Notes: generated from the letters alone by a model not told the origin. A stretch of 64,000 nt of DNA from Fidelibacterota bacterium (GCA_947472795.1 CANJBL010000002.1:124001-188000); one strand, 5' to 3'. Shown: positions 18,630-27,334, numbered from the stretch's first letter. Program-made: numbers and translations.

Positions 18630-19250
18630 ATGAGCGAGACCGGCTTCACCGCGAAGGAGCGTGTGCGCTTCCGCAAACTGCTGGAAGTAGCTCAATCGAC
18701 CACCTACGAAGGTGAGCGCGACGCTGCCATGCAGGCCGCTAAACGGCTGGCTGCATCTCACGGCATGAGCTTGCGTGAAGCCGCCGGCATGGCCGACGCG
18801 AAGGATGAGCCGCAGCCGGCGCACCGTCAGCGCCCACGCCGCGCGCATGGCTTTGCCGCCGACTTTGGCGCTGCCGCGGCGGAGAATGTGGGCGCGTGGT
18901 GGCAACACCCGCGTCATGCGGGGCGCACGCCGCCTCCGCACAGCAACGTCAATGAGAACGCGCGCATGGAGGCGGAAAAGAAACGCCATGACGAAGCCAT
19001 GCAGGATGCCATCCTTCGCGGCCTGGACGCCGAGGAACGCGCGGCCGCTGAACGCGCGGCTCAGCGCCGGCCTATGCGGCCGCGCAAAAACGGCTCCTGG
19101 CGTGCACGGCCCGAGTTCATCCGCGTGCTGTTGACGGAAACGGGCATGACGGCCAAGGAAATCGCCGCCGCTGCGGGCGTTACGGTCTATGACGTTTTCA
19201 AGGAAAAGCTGCTGATGCGCCGTCCATCAGTCGTAGTCGGCGCGCCTTAA
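18630..19250 (+). CDS. DUF2786-like protein with C-terminal helix-turn-helix-like segment
   Basis: The product (206 residues) has an N-terminal segment typical of DUF2786 (RFRKLLEVAQSTTYEGERDAA, then AAKRLAASHGMSLREAA), a hydrophilic low-complexity middle rich in Ala, Arg and Glu, and a C-terminal segment that reads like a helix-turn-helix (TGMTAKEIAAAAGVTVYDVF). There is no signal peptide or membrane segment. DUF2786 proteins are of unknown function and often phage-related; this one sits in core genome. A DNA-binding role is only a guess. Confidence 0.65.
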   Translation: MSETGFTAKERVRFRKLLEVAQSTTYEGERDAAMQAAKRLAASHGMSLREAAGMADAKDEPQPAHRQRPRRAHGFAADFGAAAAENVGAWWQHPRHAGRTPPPHSNVNENARMEAEKKRHDEAMQDAILRGLDAEERAAAERAAQRRPMRPRKNGSWRARPEFIRVLLTETGMTAKEIAAAAGVTVYDVFKEKLLMRRPSVVVGAP

Positions 19251-19263
19251 CTCAAGCGCGGCT

Positions 19264-19301
19264 TAGCGCTTCAGATCGCGCGCGGCTTGAGTCATTTCGT
19301 C
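19264..19301 (-). repeat. Partial duplicate of the flgE 3' end
   Basis: These 38 bases match 19355-19392, the last codons of flgE (DEMTQAARDLKR and stop), with one mismatch. The duplicate lies 91 bases beyond the real gene end on the same strand. No upstream coding continuity remains, so it is a gene-tail remnant. Confidence 0.9.
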
Positions 19302-19307
19302 GCCAAA

Positions 19308-19326
19308 GCGTTTTGGTACAAAACGC
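19308..19326 (-). terminator. Hairpin after flgE, possible terminator
   Basis: A perfect 8-bp inverted repeat GCGTTTTG/CAAAACGC with a 3-base loop lies between flgE and the duplicated tail. On the minus strand it is followed only by TTTGGCG, a weak T tract, so terminator function is uncertain. Confidence 0.45.
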
Positions 19327-19353
19327 GACTAGAAAGACTCTAGCGTATGTCTG

Positions 19354-20622
19354 CTAGCGCTTCAGATCGCGCGCGGCTTGGGTCATTTCGTCAGCTGTCG
19401 TCAGCACCTTAGCCGCACTCGAATAGGCGCGTTGCGTGACGATCATCTTCGAGAACTGATCGGCGAGATCGACGTTGGATTGCTCCAACGCACCGGCGAC
19501 GATCTGAGTAGTGCCTTGCGGCTGACCCAGGCCATTGAGTTGCATGGCGCCGGCTTCCGAAGTCTGCACGAAGATGTTGCCCGGCTTGGCTTCAAGGTTG
19601 CCGTCGGCGGCGAAGGTTGCCACGGGCAGCTTGAACAGGTTTTTCACTTCGCCGTTGGTGTAGCTGCCGATCAGCACACCGGAATCGTTGAAATACACCT
19701 TCTGCAAACGGCCTTGGATATAGCCGTCCTGATCAACGTTGTTGACCGTCAGAGCGCCGTTATCGGCGAATTGCGTGACGTTCTTGACTTCCAATGTGAA
19801 GGACTGCGGACCATTGACGTCGCTGACCGTGACATTGAGCAGGCCGTCGGCGGGCGTCACCAGATTACCTGTACCGTTGAAGGAGAGATTTGGAGGATCG
19901 AACGTCACCTGCACCGGCTGATTGTTGGTATCGTTGGCCGCCATGTCGAGGGTCCAGTTGCCATCCTGATTGGACGTGAAGCCCACGGAGAGCGATCGTG
20001 AGTTTCCTTCCTGATCGACGAACGGCAAGCTTACATTCTGGCGGCCCTCGTTGGCGGCCGAGATGTTGGCGCGCAGGGTGATGAGGTTCGTCGCCTTGGA
20101 CGGGAAAATGGAATCCGTGCTGTAGGTCACGGGCACCAGCGCCTTTAGGTCGTTGACTTGGTTGAACATGCCGTCGTCGTGGGCCGCCCAGCCATAAATA
20201 TACGAGCCGTCGGCTGTGGTCAGGCGTGTGCCCTGGTCGTTCGCGCCGTTGCCGTCGGTATCGACGTCGAGCGTCGTGGCTTTGCCGAACAGCGCCCCGT
20301 CGCGGGTGTACTGCCATACGCCGCTGCCGTCGGCTTGCGTATTGGTCACCAGAAATCCGCGGCCGTTGATGGCCAGATCCAGCGAACGATTGGTTGTGCT
20401 GATGGTGCCTTGTTTGTCCACCTGCCGGTAATCGAAGGTGTTGACCGTGAAGAAGCTCTTGTCCACCGGCTGAGTGTGGTTGAGCAGCGTCTGGAAATGA
20501 GTGTCCGACGCCTTGTATGCCGTCGTATTGGTGTTGGCGATATTGGTGGAGATGTTGGACAGGGCCTGTGACTGCGCGTTCATCGCCTGCACGGCCGTGT
20601 TGAATGTACCCTGGAGACTCAT
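19354..20622 (-). CDS. flgE: Flagellar hook protein FlgE
   Basis: The product (422 residues) polymerises into the flagellar hook, the universal joint between basal body and filament. The N terminus (MSLQGTFNTAVQAMNAQSQALSNISTNIANTNTTAY, residues 1-36) and C terminus (FSKMIVTQRAYSSAAKVLTTADEM) are the coiled-coil D0 segments of axial flagellar proteins, and the FlgE-type central domains lie between. ATG 20622 is the only start that begins at this motif. No other flagellar gene is present in the window, and the gene has its own sigma-54 promoter, so it is expressed as an isolated late-class unit. Confidence 0.95.
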   Translation of the reverse strand: MSLQGTFNTAVQAMNAQSQALSNISTNIANTNTTAYKASDTHFQTLLNHTQPVDKSFFTVNTFDYRQVDKQGTISTTNRSLDLAINGRGFLVTNTQADGSGVWQYTRDGALFGKATTLDVDTDGNGANDQGTRLTTADGSYIYGWAAHDDGMFNQVNDLKALVPVTYSTDSIFPSKATNLITLRANISAANEGRQNVSLPFVDQEGNSRSLSVGFTSNQDGNWTLDMAANDTNNQPVQVTFDPPNLSFNGTGNLVTPADGLLNVTVSDVNGPQSFTLEVKNVTQFADNGALTVNNVDQDGYIQGRLQKVYFNDSGVLIGSYTNGEVKNLFKLPVATFAADGNLEAKPGNIFVQTSEAGAMQLNGLGQPQGTTQIVAGALEQSNVDLADQFSKMIVTQRAYSSAAKVLTTADEMTQAARDLKR

Positions 20623-20703
20623 CTCCGCTCTCCGCTGCTCGTTTTTATGTGCCCAGCGGTCGCCAGTCTCCTGGCGCACCCCGGGCGTTCGGACAGATAC
20701 AAA

Positions 20704-20718
20704 GCAAGCCGTGTGCCA
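20704..20718 (-). promoter_or_regulatory. Sigma-54 (RpoN) promoter of flgE
   Basis: The minus strand reads TGGCACACGGCTTGC: the -24 element TGGCAC and -12 element TTGC with exact 5-base spacing. Transcription would begin near 20692, about 70 bases before the flgE ATG. RpoN control of hook genes is known in Caulobacter and relatives. Confidence 0.85.
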
Positions 20719-20800
20719 CGGCGTAGTAGCAGTCGGATCAAGGACTTAGAGTTATCGGCAGATCGAAAGATCGGCTTGGCGGGGCAAACAAGCTCACGTA

Positions 20801-20819
20801 CCAGGCAAAACCTGCCGGG
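20801..20819 (-). promoter_or_regulatory. Inverted repeat upstream of the flgE sigma-54 promoter, candidate activator site
   Basis: An imperfect palindrome CCAGGCA-5-TGCCGGG (6 of 7 pairs) lies about 83 bases upstream of the -24 element, the usual distance for a bacterial enhancer-binding protein. In alphaproteobacteria the expected activator would be an FlbD-like protein. The site identity is inference. Confidence 0.45.
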
Positions 20820-20902
20820 GGTCCTAAGGATAACAGCTTTGCAACACCGCCTTCGGGTCCGAAAGTGGTTTTGTTGGATGACCCTGTTGGAATGAGATCT
20901 GG

Positions 20903-22243
20903 ATGTTTTTGCGCCCTTGGTGGTTCTGGTTTGCTGTCACGCTTCTGACGGTCCATCTGCTGCCATTTGCGGCATTCGCCGCTGAGGATCTTGAGTCATT
21001 GGTTGGCGCCATTTCCCGCACGCTGCCAAACAGCGAAGCCGAATTCAACGCCATGACGCAGGCCATAGATGCCGCGCATCACCTTCGCGCACTCCCCAGC
21101 ACTTCCGCCGCAGCCGCTGACGCGGTGGCAAAAGCGCAGGATTTGGCGAAGGCCGCGCAAACGCCGCAGGAGTCTCTCACCGCTGCCACCGCCTTCGGTG
21201 AGGCCGCACGCCTCGCCCCATGGGTCGCGGAGGTTCAATTCCAACGCGGAAAACTCCTGGTGAAGGGCGCGCAACCCCTCGCGGCAGGTTATGCTTTTTC
21301 GCTCTATTTGCGTGCGGCACCTCAAGCAAAGGACAAGCGGGAAGTCGCGACCTTAATCGCCGCGTTGCGCGATGCGGCACCCTCTTCCCAACCCGACGAA
21401 GCCGTCAAAACCTCGCGTGCGGCACCGCCCTCGCGGCCCGGCGATACGTTCCAAGATTGCCCGCAATGTCCGCCAATGGTTGTGATCCCCGGCGGCACCT
21501 TCACCATGGGAAGCCCCGCCACCGAAGCCGGGCGGTTTGATTCGGAAGGTCCGCAACACACTGTCTCGGTGCGCTCCCTCGCGCTGGGGCGCTATCCCGT
21601 GACGCAGAAGGAATTCGCAACGTTTCTCGCCGAGACCGCTTATCAGCCCGATCCGTGCGACAGGCGCATGGACAAGTCCTGGCGTTCCCTCGGTCATGGG
21701 TTGGTCTATCCGCCCGGCACCGCTGATTTGCACGATCAGCCCGCCGTATGCCTCAACGTGCGGGATATCGAAGCTTACCTCGTGTGGTTAAATCGCAAGG
21801 CCGGCGCGACGGCCCTCTACCGATTGCCGACGGAAGCGGAGTGGGAATACGCCGCGCGCGCCGGAACAACCACCAGCCGGTGGTGGGGTGAGGCCGTCGG
21901 CGTCAACAACGCCAATTGCCATGGCTGCGGCAGCAAGTGGGACGACTCACTGATCGCCCCAGTCGGCAGCTTCGCCCCAAATCCGTTCGAACTTTACGAT
22001 GTACTCGGCAATGTCTGGCAATGGACCGCCGACTGCTGGAACGAAAGCTATGCCGGCGCGCCTTTAAATGGCCAAGCCTGGACGGGAGGGGACTGCAACA
22101 AGCGAGTCATTCGCGGCGGCTCGTGGAGTAACCTGCCGGTGTTCATCCGCGCGGCGGCGCGCGGCAAGGCCGACGCGGCGGGTCATGACTTCGATCTGTT
22201 CAGCTATGTGGGATTCCGGGTCGCGAAGGATTTGGTCCCGTAA
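20903..22243 (+). CDS. Exported SUMF1/FGE-sulfatase-fold protein lacking the catalytic cysteines
   Basis: The protein (446 residues) has a signal peptide (WWFWFAVTLLTVHLLPFAAFAAE), a helical N-terminal part of about 150 residues, and a C-terminal FGE-sulfatase domain from about residue 185 (MVVIPGGTFTMGSPATEAGR) to VGFRVAKDLVP. Family landmarks include YRLPTEAEWEYAARAG and NVWQWTADCW. In formylglycine-generating enzymes the GGS motif is followed by two active cysteines; here it reads GGSWSNLPVFIRAAAR without either. It is therefore probably a binding or scaffold member of the superfamily rather than an oxidase. Confidence 0.85.
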   Translation: MFLRPWWFWFAVTLLTVHLLPFAAFAAEDLESLVGAISRTLPNSEAEFNAMTQAIDAAHHLRALPSTSAAAADAVAKAQDLAKAAQTPQESLTAATAFGEAARLAPWVAEVQFQRGKLLVKGAQPLAAGYAFSLYLRAAPQAKDKREVATLIAALRDAAPSSQPDEAVKTSRAAPPSRPGDTFQDCPQCPPMVVIPGGTFTMGSPATEAGRFDSEGPQHTVSVRSLALGRYPVTQKEFATFLAETAYQPDPCDRRMDKSWRSLGHGLVYPPGTADLHDQPAVCLNVRDIEAYLVWLNRKAGATALYRLPTEAEWEYAARAGTTTSRWWGEAVGVNNANCHGCGSKWDDSLIAPVGSFAPNPFELYDVLGNVWQWTADCWNESYAGAPLNGQAWTGGDCNKRVIRGGSWSNLPVFIRAAARGKADAAGHDFDLFSYVGFRVAKDLVP

Positions 22244-22249
22244 AAACCT

Positions 22250-23026
22250 TCAATGAGTTGATTCACGGCTGTCGAGATCGAGGATGATGTCGCTCGGCAT
22301 CTCCGACATGCCCGCTGGCAAACGCAACGGCGACGACAACAACGCCGCGTCGCGCGCGCTCTTTGCGACCTCCAGGTATTTTTGATCTTCGGCGTGGCGC
22401 GGGTCCAAAATCGCTTCGGCTTTCTCCACACTGCCATCGCCGTCAATGACGAGGCGGAGCGAGATCGTCCAATGGCCGTTCTCGGGATGGGTGCCGGCGA
22501 TTTGCCAGCGCCGCTCCACTTGCGCTCTGATATAATCCTTCAGTCGTACATTCCCCGCCTGCCCCGTGCCATCGATGCCCTTTCCGCTATCGAGGCTTGG
22601 GGCGAACGCGTTCGCCGCCGCGGGGACTCCAACAACCACCGGCACCGGGTCATGCGCTTTCTCAACGAGGGCGAACAGTTGCTGCAAGCTCAGCGCTTTG
22701 TCTCGCGTCACGGGCGCGGTGCGCGCCACGCTTGGTCCCGGCTGGGCTGACGCCAGCGGCTTCTGCGAAGCCATCATTGCGGGGTCTATACCGGGAATGC
22801 TTTCCTCTTCGACCAGATCGACCGTTAGCGCGGCGATGGGGCGCGGCAGATCATGAGCAATCCGCGCGTAAATCAGAGCCAATATGATGAGCGCGTGCAA
22901 AAAGGCCGAGCCCACCACGCTTCGCAAAAAATGCGCGTTGCGTTCCAGCCACCCGCGAACCACGTGTTTCAAGCCAGAGGGAGTGCTCGCGAAACCAGCC
23001 GCTTCAGACGCATCTTTCAGGGTCAT
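22250..23026 (-). CDS. TonB/TolA C-terminal-like protein with one membrane segment
   Basis: The product (258 residues) has a cytoplasmic N terminus, one transmembrane helix (SVVGSAFLHALIILALIYARIA without charged residues inside it), a Pro/Ala-rich linker, and a C-terminal region like TonB/TolA (RAQVERRWQI, WTISLRLVIDGDGSVEKAEAI). Such proteins span the periplasm and transduce energy or bridge envelope complexes. It differs from standard TonB in lacking ExbB/ExbD neighbours. ATG 23026 starts 26 bases after the thiG stop on the same strand, making it the third gene after thiS-thiG. Confidence 0.75.
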   Translation of the reverse strand: MTLKDASEAAGFASTPSGLKHVVRGWLERNAHFLRSVVGSAFLHALIILALIYARIAHDLPRPIAALTVDLVEEESIPGIDPAMMASQKPLASAQPGPSVARTAPVTRDKALSLQQLFALVEKAHDPVPVVVGVPAAANAFAPSLDSGKGIDGTGQAGNVRLKDYIRAQVERRWQIAGTHPENGHWTISLRLVIDGDGSVEKAEAILDPRHAEDQKYLEVAKSARDAALLSSPLRLPAGMSEMPSDIILDLDSRESTH

Positions 23027-23051
23027 GGGCTGGGGAGCGATGGCGCATCTC

Positions 23052-23846
23052 CTAAATGAGACCACCCAACGGGCTCGACGGATCGGCATACATCTTGCGC
23101 GGCATGCGGCCCGCAAGATAGGCGAGACGCCCCGCCTCCACAGCCAGCTTCATGGCCTTGGCCATCTTGATGGGATCCTTGGCCGCGGCGATGGCGGTGT
23201 TCATCAGCACGCCGTCGCAGCCCAGCTCCATGGCGATGGCGGCGTCCGAAGCCGTCCCCACGCCTGCATCCACCAGCACCGGCACCTTTGCGTGCTCGAT
23301 GATGATGCGGATATTCACCGGGCTTTGAATGCCGAGGCCCGATCCGATCAATGATCCCAGCGGCATGATGGCGCAGCAGCCCAAATCTTCGAGTGTCTTC
23401 GCCATAATCGGATCATCGCTACAATAGACCATCACGTCGAAGCCGTCCTTGATCAGCGCTTCGGCGGCGCTCAGCGTCTCGACCATGTTTGGATAAAGCG
23501 TCTTCTGGTCGCCGAGCACTTCCAGCTTCACCAGATTCCAGCCACCGGCCTCGCGCGCCAAACGTAACGTGCGCACGGCGTCTTGCGCCGTGTAGCAGCC
23601 GGCCGTGTTGGGCAGATAGGTGTATTTCTTCGGGTCGACGTAATCCATCAGCATGGGCTGTTTGGGATCGGAGATGTTCACACGCCGCACGGCGACGGTG
23701 ACAATCTCGGCACCCGACGCCTCAATAGCCGCCGCCGTCTCGATGAAGTCCTTGTATTTTCCCGTGCCGACGAGAAGACGCGAGGCAAAGCGCTTACCCG
23801 CCACCTGGAAGAAATCTTCGCCGAGTTGCTTCTGATCGCCGTCCAT
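23052..23846 (-). CDS. thiG: Thiazole synthase
   Basis: ThiG (264 residues) condenses deoxyxylulose phosphate, dehydroglycine and ThiS-thiocarboxylate sulfur to the thiazole phosphate of thiamine. It is a TIM barrel. The Schiff-base lysine is in [10 protein letters not shown], and the phosphate-binding segments [16 protein letters not shown] and [17 protein letters not shown] are intact. Start ATG 23846 overlaps the thiS stop as TAATG, so the sulfur carrier and the synthase are translationally coupled. No thiC, thiE or thiO is in this window. Confidence 0.95.
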   Translation of the reverse strand: MDGDQKQLGEDFFQVAGKRFASRLLVGTGKYKDFIETAAAIEASGAEIVTVAVRRVNISDPKQPMLMDYVDPKKYTYLPNTAGCYTAQDAVRTLRLAREAGGWNLVKLEVLGDQKTLYPNMVETLSAAEALIKDGFDVMVYCSDDPIMAKTLEDLGCCAIMPLGSLIGSGLGIQSPVNIRIIIEHAKVPVLVDAGVGTASDAAIAMELGCDGVLMNTAIAAAKDPIKMAKAMKLAVEAGRLAYLAGRMPRKMYADPSSPLGGLI

Positions 23847-24046
23847 TAGCCGCCACCGATAAAATGCACGATCTCCAACCGGTCGCCGTCTGCGAGCACC
23901 GTTGTCTCGAAAGCCGACTTCGGCACGATCTCCAGATTGCGCTCGACCGCCACCTTGCGGACATCGATCCCGAGGTCCGCGAGGAGGCCGGTCACCGACA
24001 AACCCGGAGCCACGGTCCGGGTTTCACCATTCAGGACAATCTGCAT
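23846..24046 (-). CDS. thiS: Sulfur carrier protein ThiS
   Basis: This 66-residue ubiquitin-fold protein carries sulfur as a C-terminal thiocarboxylate. It starts [12 protein letters not shown], has the LLADLGID segment, and ends HFIGGG, giving the required C-terminal Gly-Gly. ATG 24046 gives the normal family length; the open frame extends 28 codons upstream without any ThiS similarity. Confidence 0.93.
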   Translation of the reverse strand: MQIVLNGETRTVAPGLSVTGLLADLGIDVRKVAVERNLEIVPKSAFETTVLADGDRLEIVHFIGGG

Positions 24047-24259
24047 CGAAAAAGCCGGGCTGGGCAGGCCGCTTGTGTGCCAAAAAACATGAAGCGTAAG
24101 TATGGGATGGCGGGCGGAATCTTGCAACAAGTCCTAGTGGGGAATAGATTTTTTGCCTTAAAGCCTGACAACGGGTGGTTGCTCTTGGCCTAGGGGTGGT
24201 ATATCCAAGGCGATGGAGGGTGGGTCTCCTTTTGGGGCTGCCCAGGTAGGATAATTGGC

Positions 24260-24712
24260 GTGAGCCGTACAGTTCTCGTTCTCAATGGGCCGAACCTCAA
24301 TCTTTTGGGGCAGCGCGAGCCGGAGATATATGGCCGCACCTCCCTGGAGGATATCCGCCGTCTCACCGAGGCGCGCGGGCAAAGCCATGGCCTGACAGTG
24401 GATTTCCGTCAGACCAACGACGAAGGTGGGCTCGTGTCGGCGATCCAGGGGGCCCGTACCACAGCCGGCGGCATTGTGATCAATGCGGCGGCCTACACTC
24501 ATACCTCGGTAGCGATCCTCGATGCCCTTCTGGCATGTGGTCTGCCGGTCATCGAGGTGCACCTCTCGAACATTTTCAAGCGCGAAGAGTTCCGTCATCA
24601 CTCATTCGTCTCGCGCGCGGCCACGGGCGTTATTTGTGGCTTCGGCGCGAACGGCTACGAGTTGGCGATGGACGCAATGGCTCAGCTTCTCAGCAAGGCA
24701 AAAACAGCGTGA
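24260..24712 (+). CDS. aroQ: 3-dehydroquinate dehydratase, type II
   Basis: AroQ (150 residues) catalyses the third step of the shikimate pathway, dehydration of 3-dehydroquinate. Type II features are visible: [19 protein letters not shown] with the active-site tyrosine, [15 protein letters not shown], and [13 protein letters not shown]. The start is GTG 24260, with AGG upstream, and begins exactly at the family N terminus. The stop overlaps the GTG of accB (GTGA), and this aroQ-accB-accC order is common in alphaproteobacteria. Confidence 0.95.
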   Translation: MSRTVLVLNGPNLNLLGQREPEIYGRTSLEDIRRLTEARGQSHGLTVDFRQTNDEGGLVSAIQGARTTAGGIVINAAAYTHTSVAILDALLACGLPVIEVHLSNIFKREEFRHHSFVSRAATGVICGFGANGYELAMDAMAQLLSKAKTA

Positions 24713-25284
24713 AAGCATCCAAAGATAAGAAACCGGCGAAAGCGACAGCCAAACCGGCTGCTGCTAAAAGCACCGCCGCTAAAACCCCTGCCGCTCCCAA
24801 AGCCAAAGCGGCCCCGGCCAAAACAAGCACCTCGCTTGATAGCGAACTGGTGCGCCAGCTCGCCGGCGTGCTCAATGAAACGGGCCTGACCGAAATCGAA
24901 TACGACACGGGCAATGTGCGCGTGCGCGTCGCGCGCCATGCCAATGCCGTCGTCGGCGCACCCGCTTACATGCCCGCTGCCGTGGCGGCCGCGCCCGCCG
25001 CTGCTGCCAGTGCGCCCGCTCCGGCGAATTCCGCCGACCCCGCGAACCATCCAGGCACTGTAAAGTCGCCCATGGTTGGCGTGTTTTATCTGTCGCCCGA
25101 ACCGGGCGCCACGCCCTTCATAAAGGTCGGTGATCAAGTCGCCGAGGGTCAGACCCTGGGGCTGATCGAGGCCATGAAGACCTTCAACCCCGTGAAGGCG
25201 CCGCGCGCCGGCAAGGTCGCGCGCATTCTCGTCGAAACCAGTTCGCCCGTGGAATACGGCGAACCGCTCGTCATCATCGAGTAG
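24709..25284 (+). CDS. accB: Biotin carboxyl carrier protein of acetyl-CoA carboxylase, with Lys/Ala/Pro tail
   Basis: AccB (191 residues) carries the biotin that AccC carboxylates for fatty acid synthesis. The biotinyl domain shows EAMKTFN with the modified Lys157, 35 residues from the C terminus, preceded by [20 protein letters not shown]. The first 38 residues are an unusual basic tail ([19 protein letters not shown] and similar) ahead of the normal AccB start [16 protein letters not shown] 24709 is the only nearby start and overlaps the aroQ stop, so the tail is translated. Confidence 0.95.
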   Translation: MKASKDKKPAKATAKPAAAKSTAAKTPAAPKAKAAPAKTSTSLDSELVRQLAGVLNETGLTEIEYDTGNVRVRVARHANAVVGAPAYMPAAVAAAPAAAASAPAPANSADPANHPGTVKSPMVGVFYLSPEPGATPFIKVGDQVAEGQTLGLIEAMKTFNPVKAPRAGKVARILVETSSPVEYGEPLVIIE

Positions 25285-25293
25285 CCATAAACG

Positions 25294-26655
25294 ATGTTCG
25301 AGAAAGTCCTTATTGCCAATCGCGGCGAGATTGCCCTTCGTGTTCAGAGGGCTTGCCGCGAGATGGGCATCAAAACCGTCGCCGTGCATTCCACGGTGGA
25401 TTCCGAAGCCATGCACGTTCGTCTGGCCGATGAGTCCGTATGCATCGGGCCGCCGTCGGCGCGCGAAAGCTATCTCAACAAGGCTGCCATTATCTCTGCC
25501 GCCACCATCACGCACGCCGATGCCATCCATCCCGGTTACGGCTTCCTGTCGGAGAATGCCGAATTCGCCGAGATGGTCGCCGACCACGGCATCACATTCA
25601 TCGGCCCCTCGCCCATCCATATCCGCACCATGGGCGACAAGGTCACGGCGAAGCAGACCGCAAAGGAAGCGGGTATTCCCGTCGTGCCGGGCTCTGAGGG
25701 TGGCGTGCCGGACGAGGACGCTGCCATCGAGATCGCCGATGGCATTGGCTATCCGGTGCTGATCAAGGCCACCGCCGGCGGCGGCGGACGCGGTATGAAA
25801 GTCGCCAAGAGCCGCAACGAAGTCCGCGAGGCTTTCCAAACTGCCGGCACTGAAGCCAAAGCCGCTTTCGGCAACGGCGAAGTCTATATGGAGAAATACC
25901 TGGGCCGTCCGCGCCATATCGAAATTCAGGTGCTGGGCGACAAACATGGCAACGTTGTGCACCTGGGCGAGCGCGACTGCTCCCTGCAACGCCGCCACCA
26001 GAAGATCTTCGAGGAAACACCCTCGCCGGCCCTCAACGCCGGGCAGCGCGACGAAATCGGCGAAGTGGTCTGCAAGGCCATGCGCAAAATTGGCTACGAC
26101 AATGCCGGCACAGTCGAGTTCCTGTATGAGGACGGCAAATTCTACTTCATCGAGATGAACACCCGCCTGCAGGTCGAGCATCCGGTGACCGAGATGGTCA
26201 CGGGCCTTGACCTCGTGCGCGAGCAGATCCGGGTCGCGGCGGGGCTGGAACTCGGCTTCGGACAGAAAGACGTCACGTTCGAAGGCTTCTCGATGGAGTG
26301 CCGCATCAACGCCGAGAACCCGCGCACCTTCGCGCCCTCGCCCGGTCAGATCACCGGCTACCACGCCCCCGGCGGGCGGCGCGTACGTGTCGACTCCGGT
26401 CTCTTTTCCGGTTTCAAGATCCCACCCAATTACGACAGCCTCATTGCCAAGCTGATTGTCCAGGGCAGCACACGTCATGAATGCCTGATGCGCATGCGCC
26501 GCGCTTTGCACGAATATGTCATCGACGGCATCGACACTTCGATCCCGTTGCATGTTGCCGTGCTGAACCAACCGGCTATCATTGACGGGAACTACGACAT
26601 CCGCTGGCTGGAAGAGTTCATTGCCGCGGGCGGAGCCGATAAGGAAAAGAAGTAG
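25294..26655 (+). CDS. accC: Biotin carboxylase subunit of acetyl-CoA carboxylase
   Basis: AccC (453 residues) uses ATP and bicarbonate to carboxylate AccB-bound biotin. It starts with MFEKVLIANRGEIALRV and has the ATP-grasp glycine loop KATAGGGGRGMKVA, the HIEIQVLGD segment, the CSLQRRHQKI motif and the catalytic region FIEMNTRLQVEHPVTEM. Length matches E. coli AccC. It begins 9 bases after accB, forming the usual accBC pair. Confidence 0.97.
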   Translation: MFEKVLIANRGEIALRVQRACREMGIKTVAVHSTVDSEAMHVRLADESVCIGPPSARESYLNKAAIISAATITHADAIHPGYGFLSENAEFAEMVADHGITFIGPSPIHIRTMGDKVTAKQTAKEAGIPVVPGSEGGVPDEDAAIEIADGIGYPVLIKATAGGGGRGMKVAKSRNEVREAFQTAGTEAKAAFGNGEVYMEKYLGRPRHIEIQVLGDKHGNVVHLGERDCSLQRRHQKIFEETPSPALNAGQRDEIGEVVCKAMRKIGYDNAGTVEFLYEDGKFYFIEMNTRLQVEHPVTEMVTGLDLVREQIRVAAGLELGFGQKDVTFEGFSMECRINAENPRTFAPSPGQITGYHAPGGRRVRVDSGLFSGFKIPPNYDSLIAKLIVQGSTRHECLMRMRRALHEYVIDGIDTSIPLHVAVLNQPAIIDGNYDIRWLEEFIAAGGADKEKK

Positions 26656-26677
26656 CGCCTAAAGGAGGCCGATCTCC

Positions 26678-27334
26678 TTGACCGATATCACGCCGGACCT
26701 CGTCCTCAAGGCATACGCCTACGGCGTTTTTCCCATGGCCAAGTCGCGCGGCGCGAAGGACGTTTTCTGGGTCCAGCCGAAGCTGCGCGGCGTCCTTCCC
26801 CTCGATGCGTTCCATCTGCCGCGTTCGCTGCGCAAGCGCCTGCGCCAAGGCACGTTCACCGTCACGATCGATGCGAACTTCCATGGCGTCATGATGGGCT
26901 GCGCCGAATCCGCCGAGGGCCGCCCGGATACCTGGATCAACGACCAGATCATCGACCTCTTCACCGACCTTCATCAGGCGGGTCTCGCGCATAGCGTTGA
27001 GGTCTGGAAAGACGACGAACTCGCGGGCGGTCTTTACGGCCTTGCCATGGGTGCCGCCTTCTTCGGCGAAAGCATGTTCAGCCGCGCCACCGACGCCTCA
27101 AAGGTCGCCTTGTGCCATCTCGTGGGCATTCTCAAGCAGGGGAACTTCGCGCTGCTGGACACCCAGTTCATCACCGACCATCTGAAGCGTTTCGGCGCTA
27201 TCGAGATCAGCCAGCAGGACTACCTCGCCCAGCTCAGCGCAGCGCTCACACATCAGGGGAGTTTTGACGGGCCGCTGTCTCAGCGCGCCTTGGAAGCAGC
27301 ACTATTCTCGCAGCGCAGTACCCAGACGTCATAG
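26678..27334 (+). CDS. aat: Leucyl/phenylalanyl-tRNA--protein transferase
   Basis: Aat (218 residues) attaches Leu or Phe to proteins with N-terminal Lys or Arg, marking them for ClpAP (N-degron pathway). Motifs include AYAYGVFPMAKS, GVLPLDAFHLPRSLRK, AGGLYGLAMGAAFFGESMFSR and LLDTQFITDHLKRFGAIEI. The start is TTG 26678, supported by an excellent AAAGGAGG at 26660-26667. The last 55 bases overlap the end of the convergent DUF2155 gene. Confidence 0.94.
   Translation: MTDITPDLVLKAYAYGVFPMAKSRGAKDVFWVQPKLRGVLPLDAFHLPRSLRKRLRQGTFTVTIDANFHGVMMGCAESAEGRPDTWINDQIIDLFTDLHQAGLAHSVEVWKDDELAGGLYGLAMGAAFFGESMFSRATDASKVALCHLVGILKQGNFALLDTQFITDHLKRFGAIEISQQDYLAQLSAALTHQGSFDGPLSQRALEAALFSQRSTQTS

Noticed and set aside
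24047-24259. Possible TPP riboswitch before thiS
   Set aside because: The minus strand lacks the CTGAGA and GGGTGC-type conserved blocks of the THI element; a CTAGGGGTGG-like stretch is on the wrong strand and isolated.
24682-26571. A 629-codon minus-strand open frame antisense to accB and accC
   Set aside because: Its translation is low-complexity and has no family features, and the opposite strand encodes two certain enzymes. It is a GC-rich codon-position artefact.
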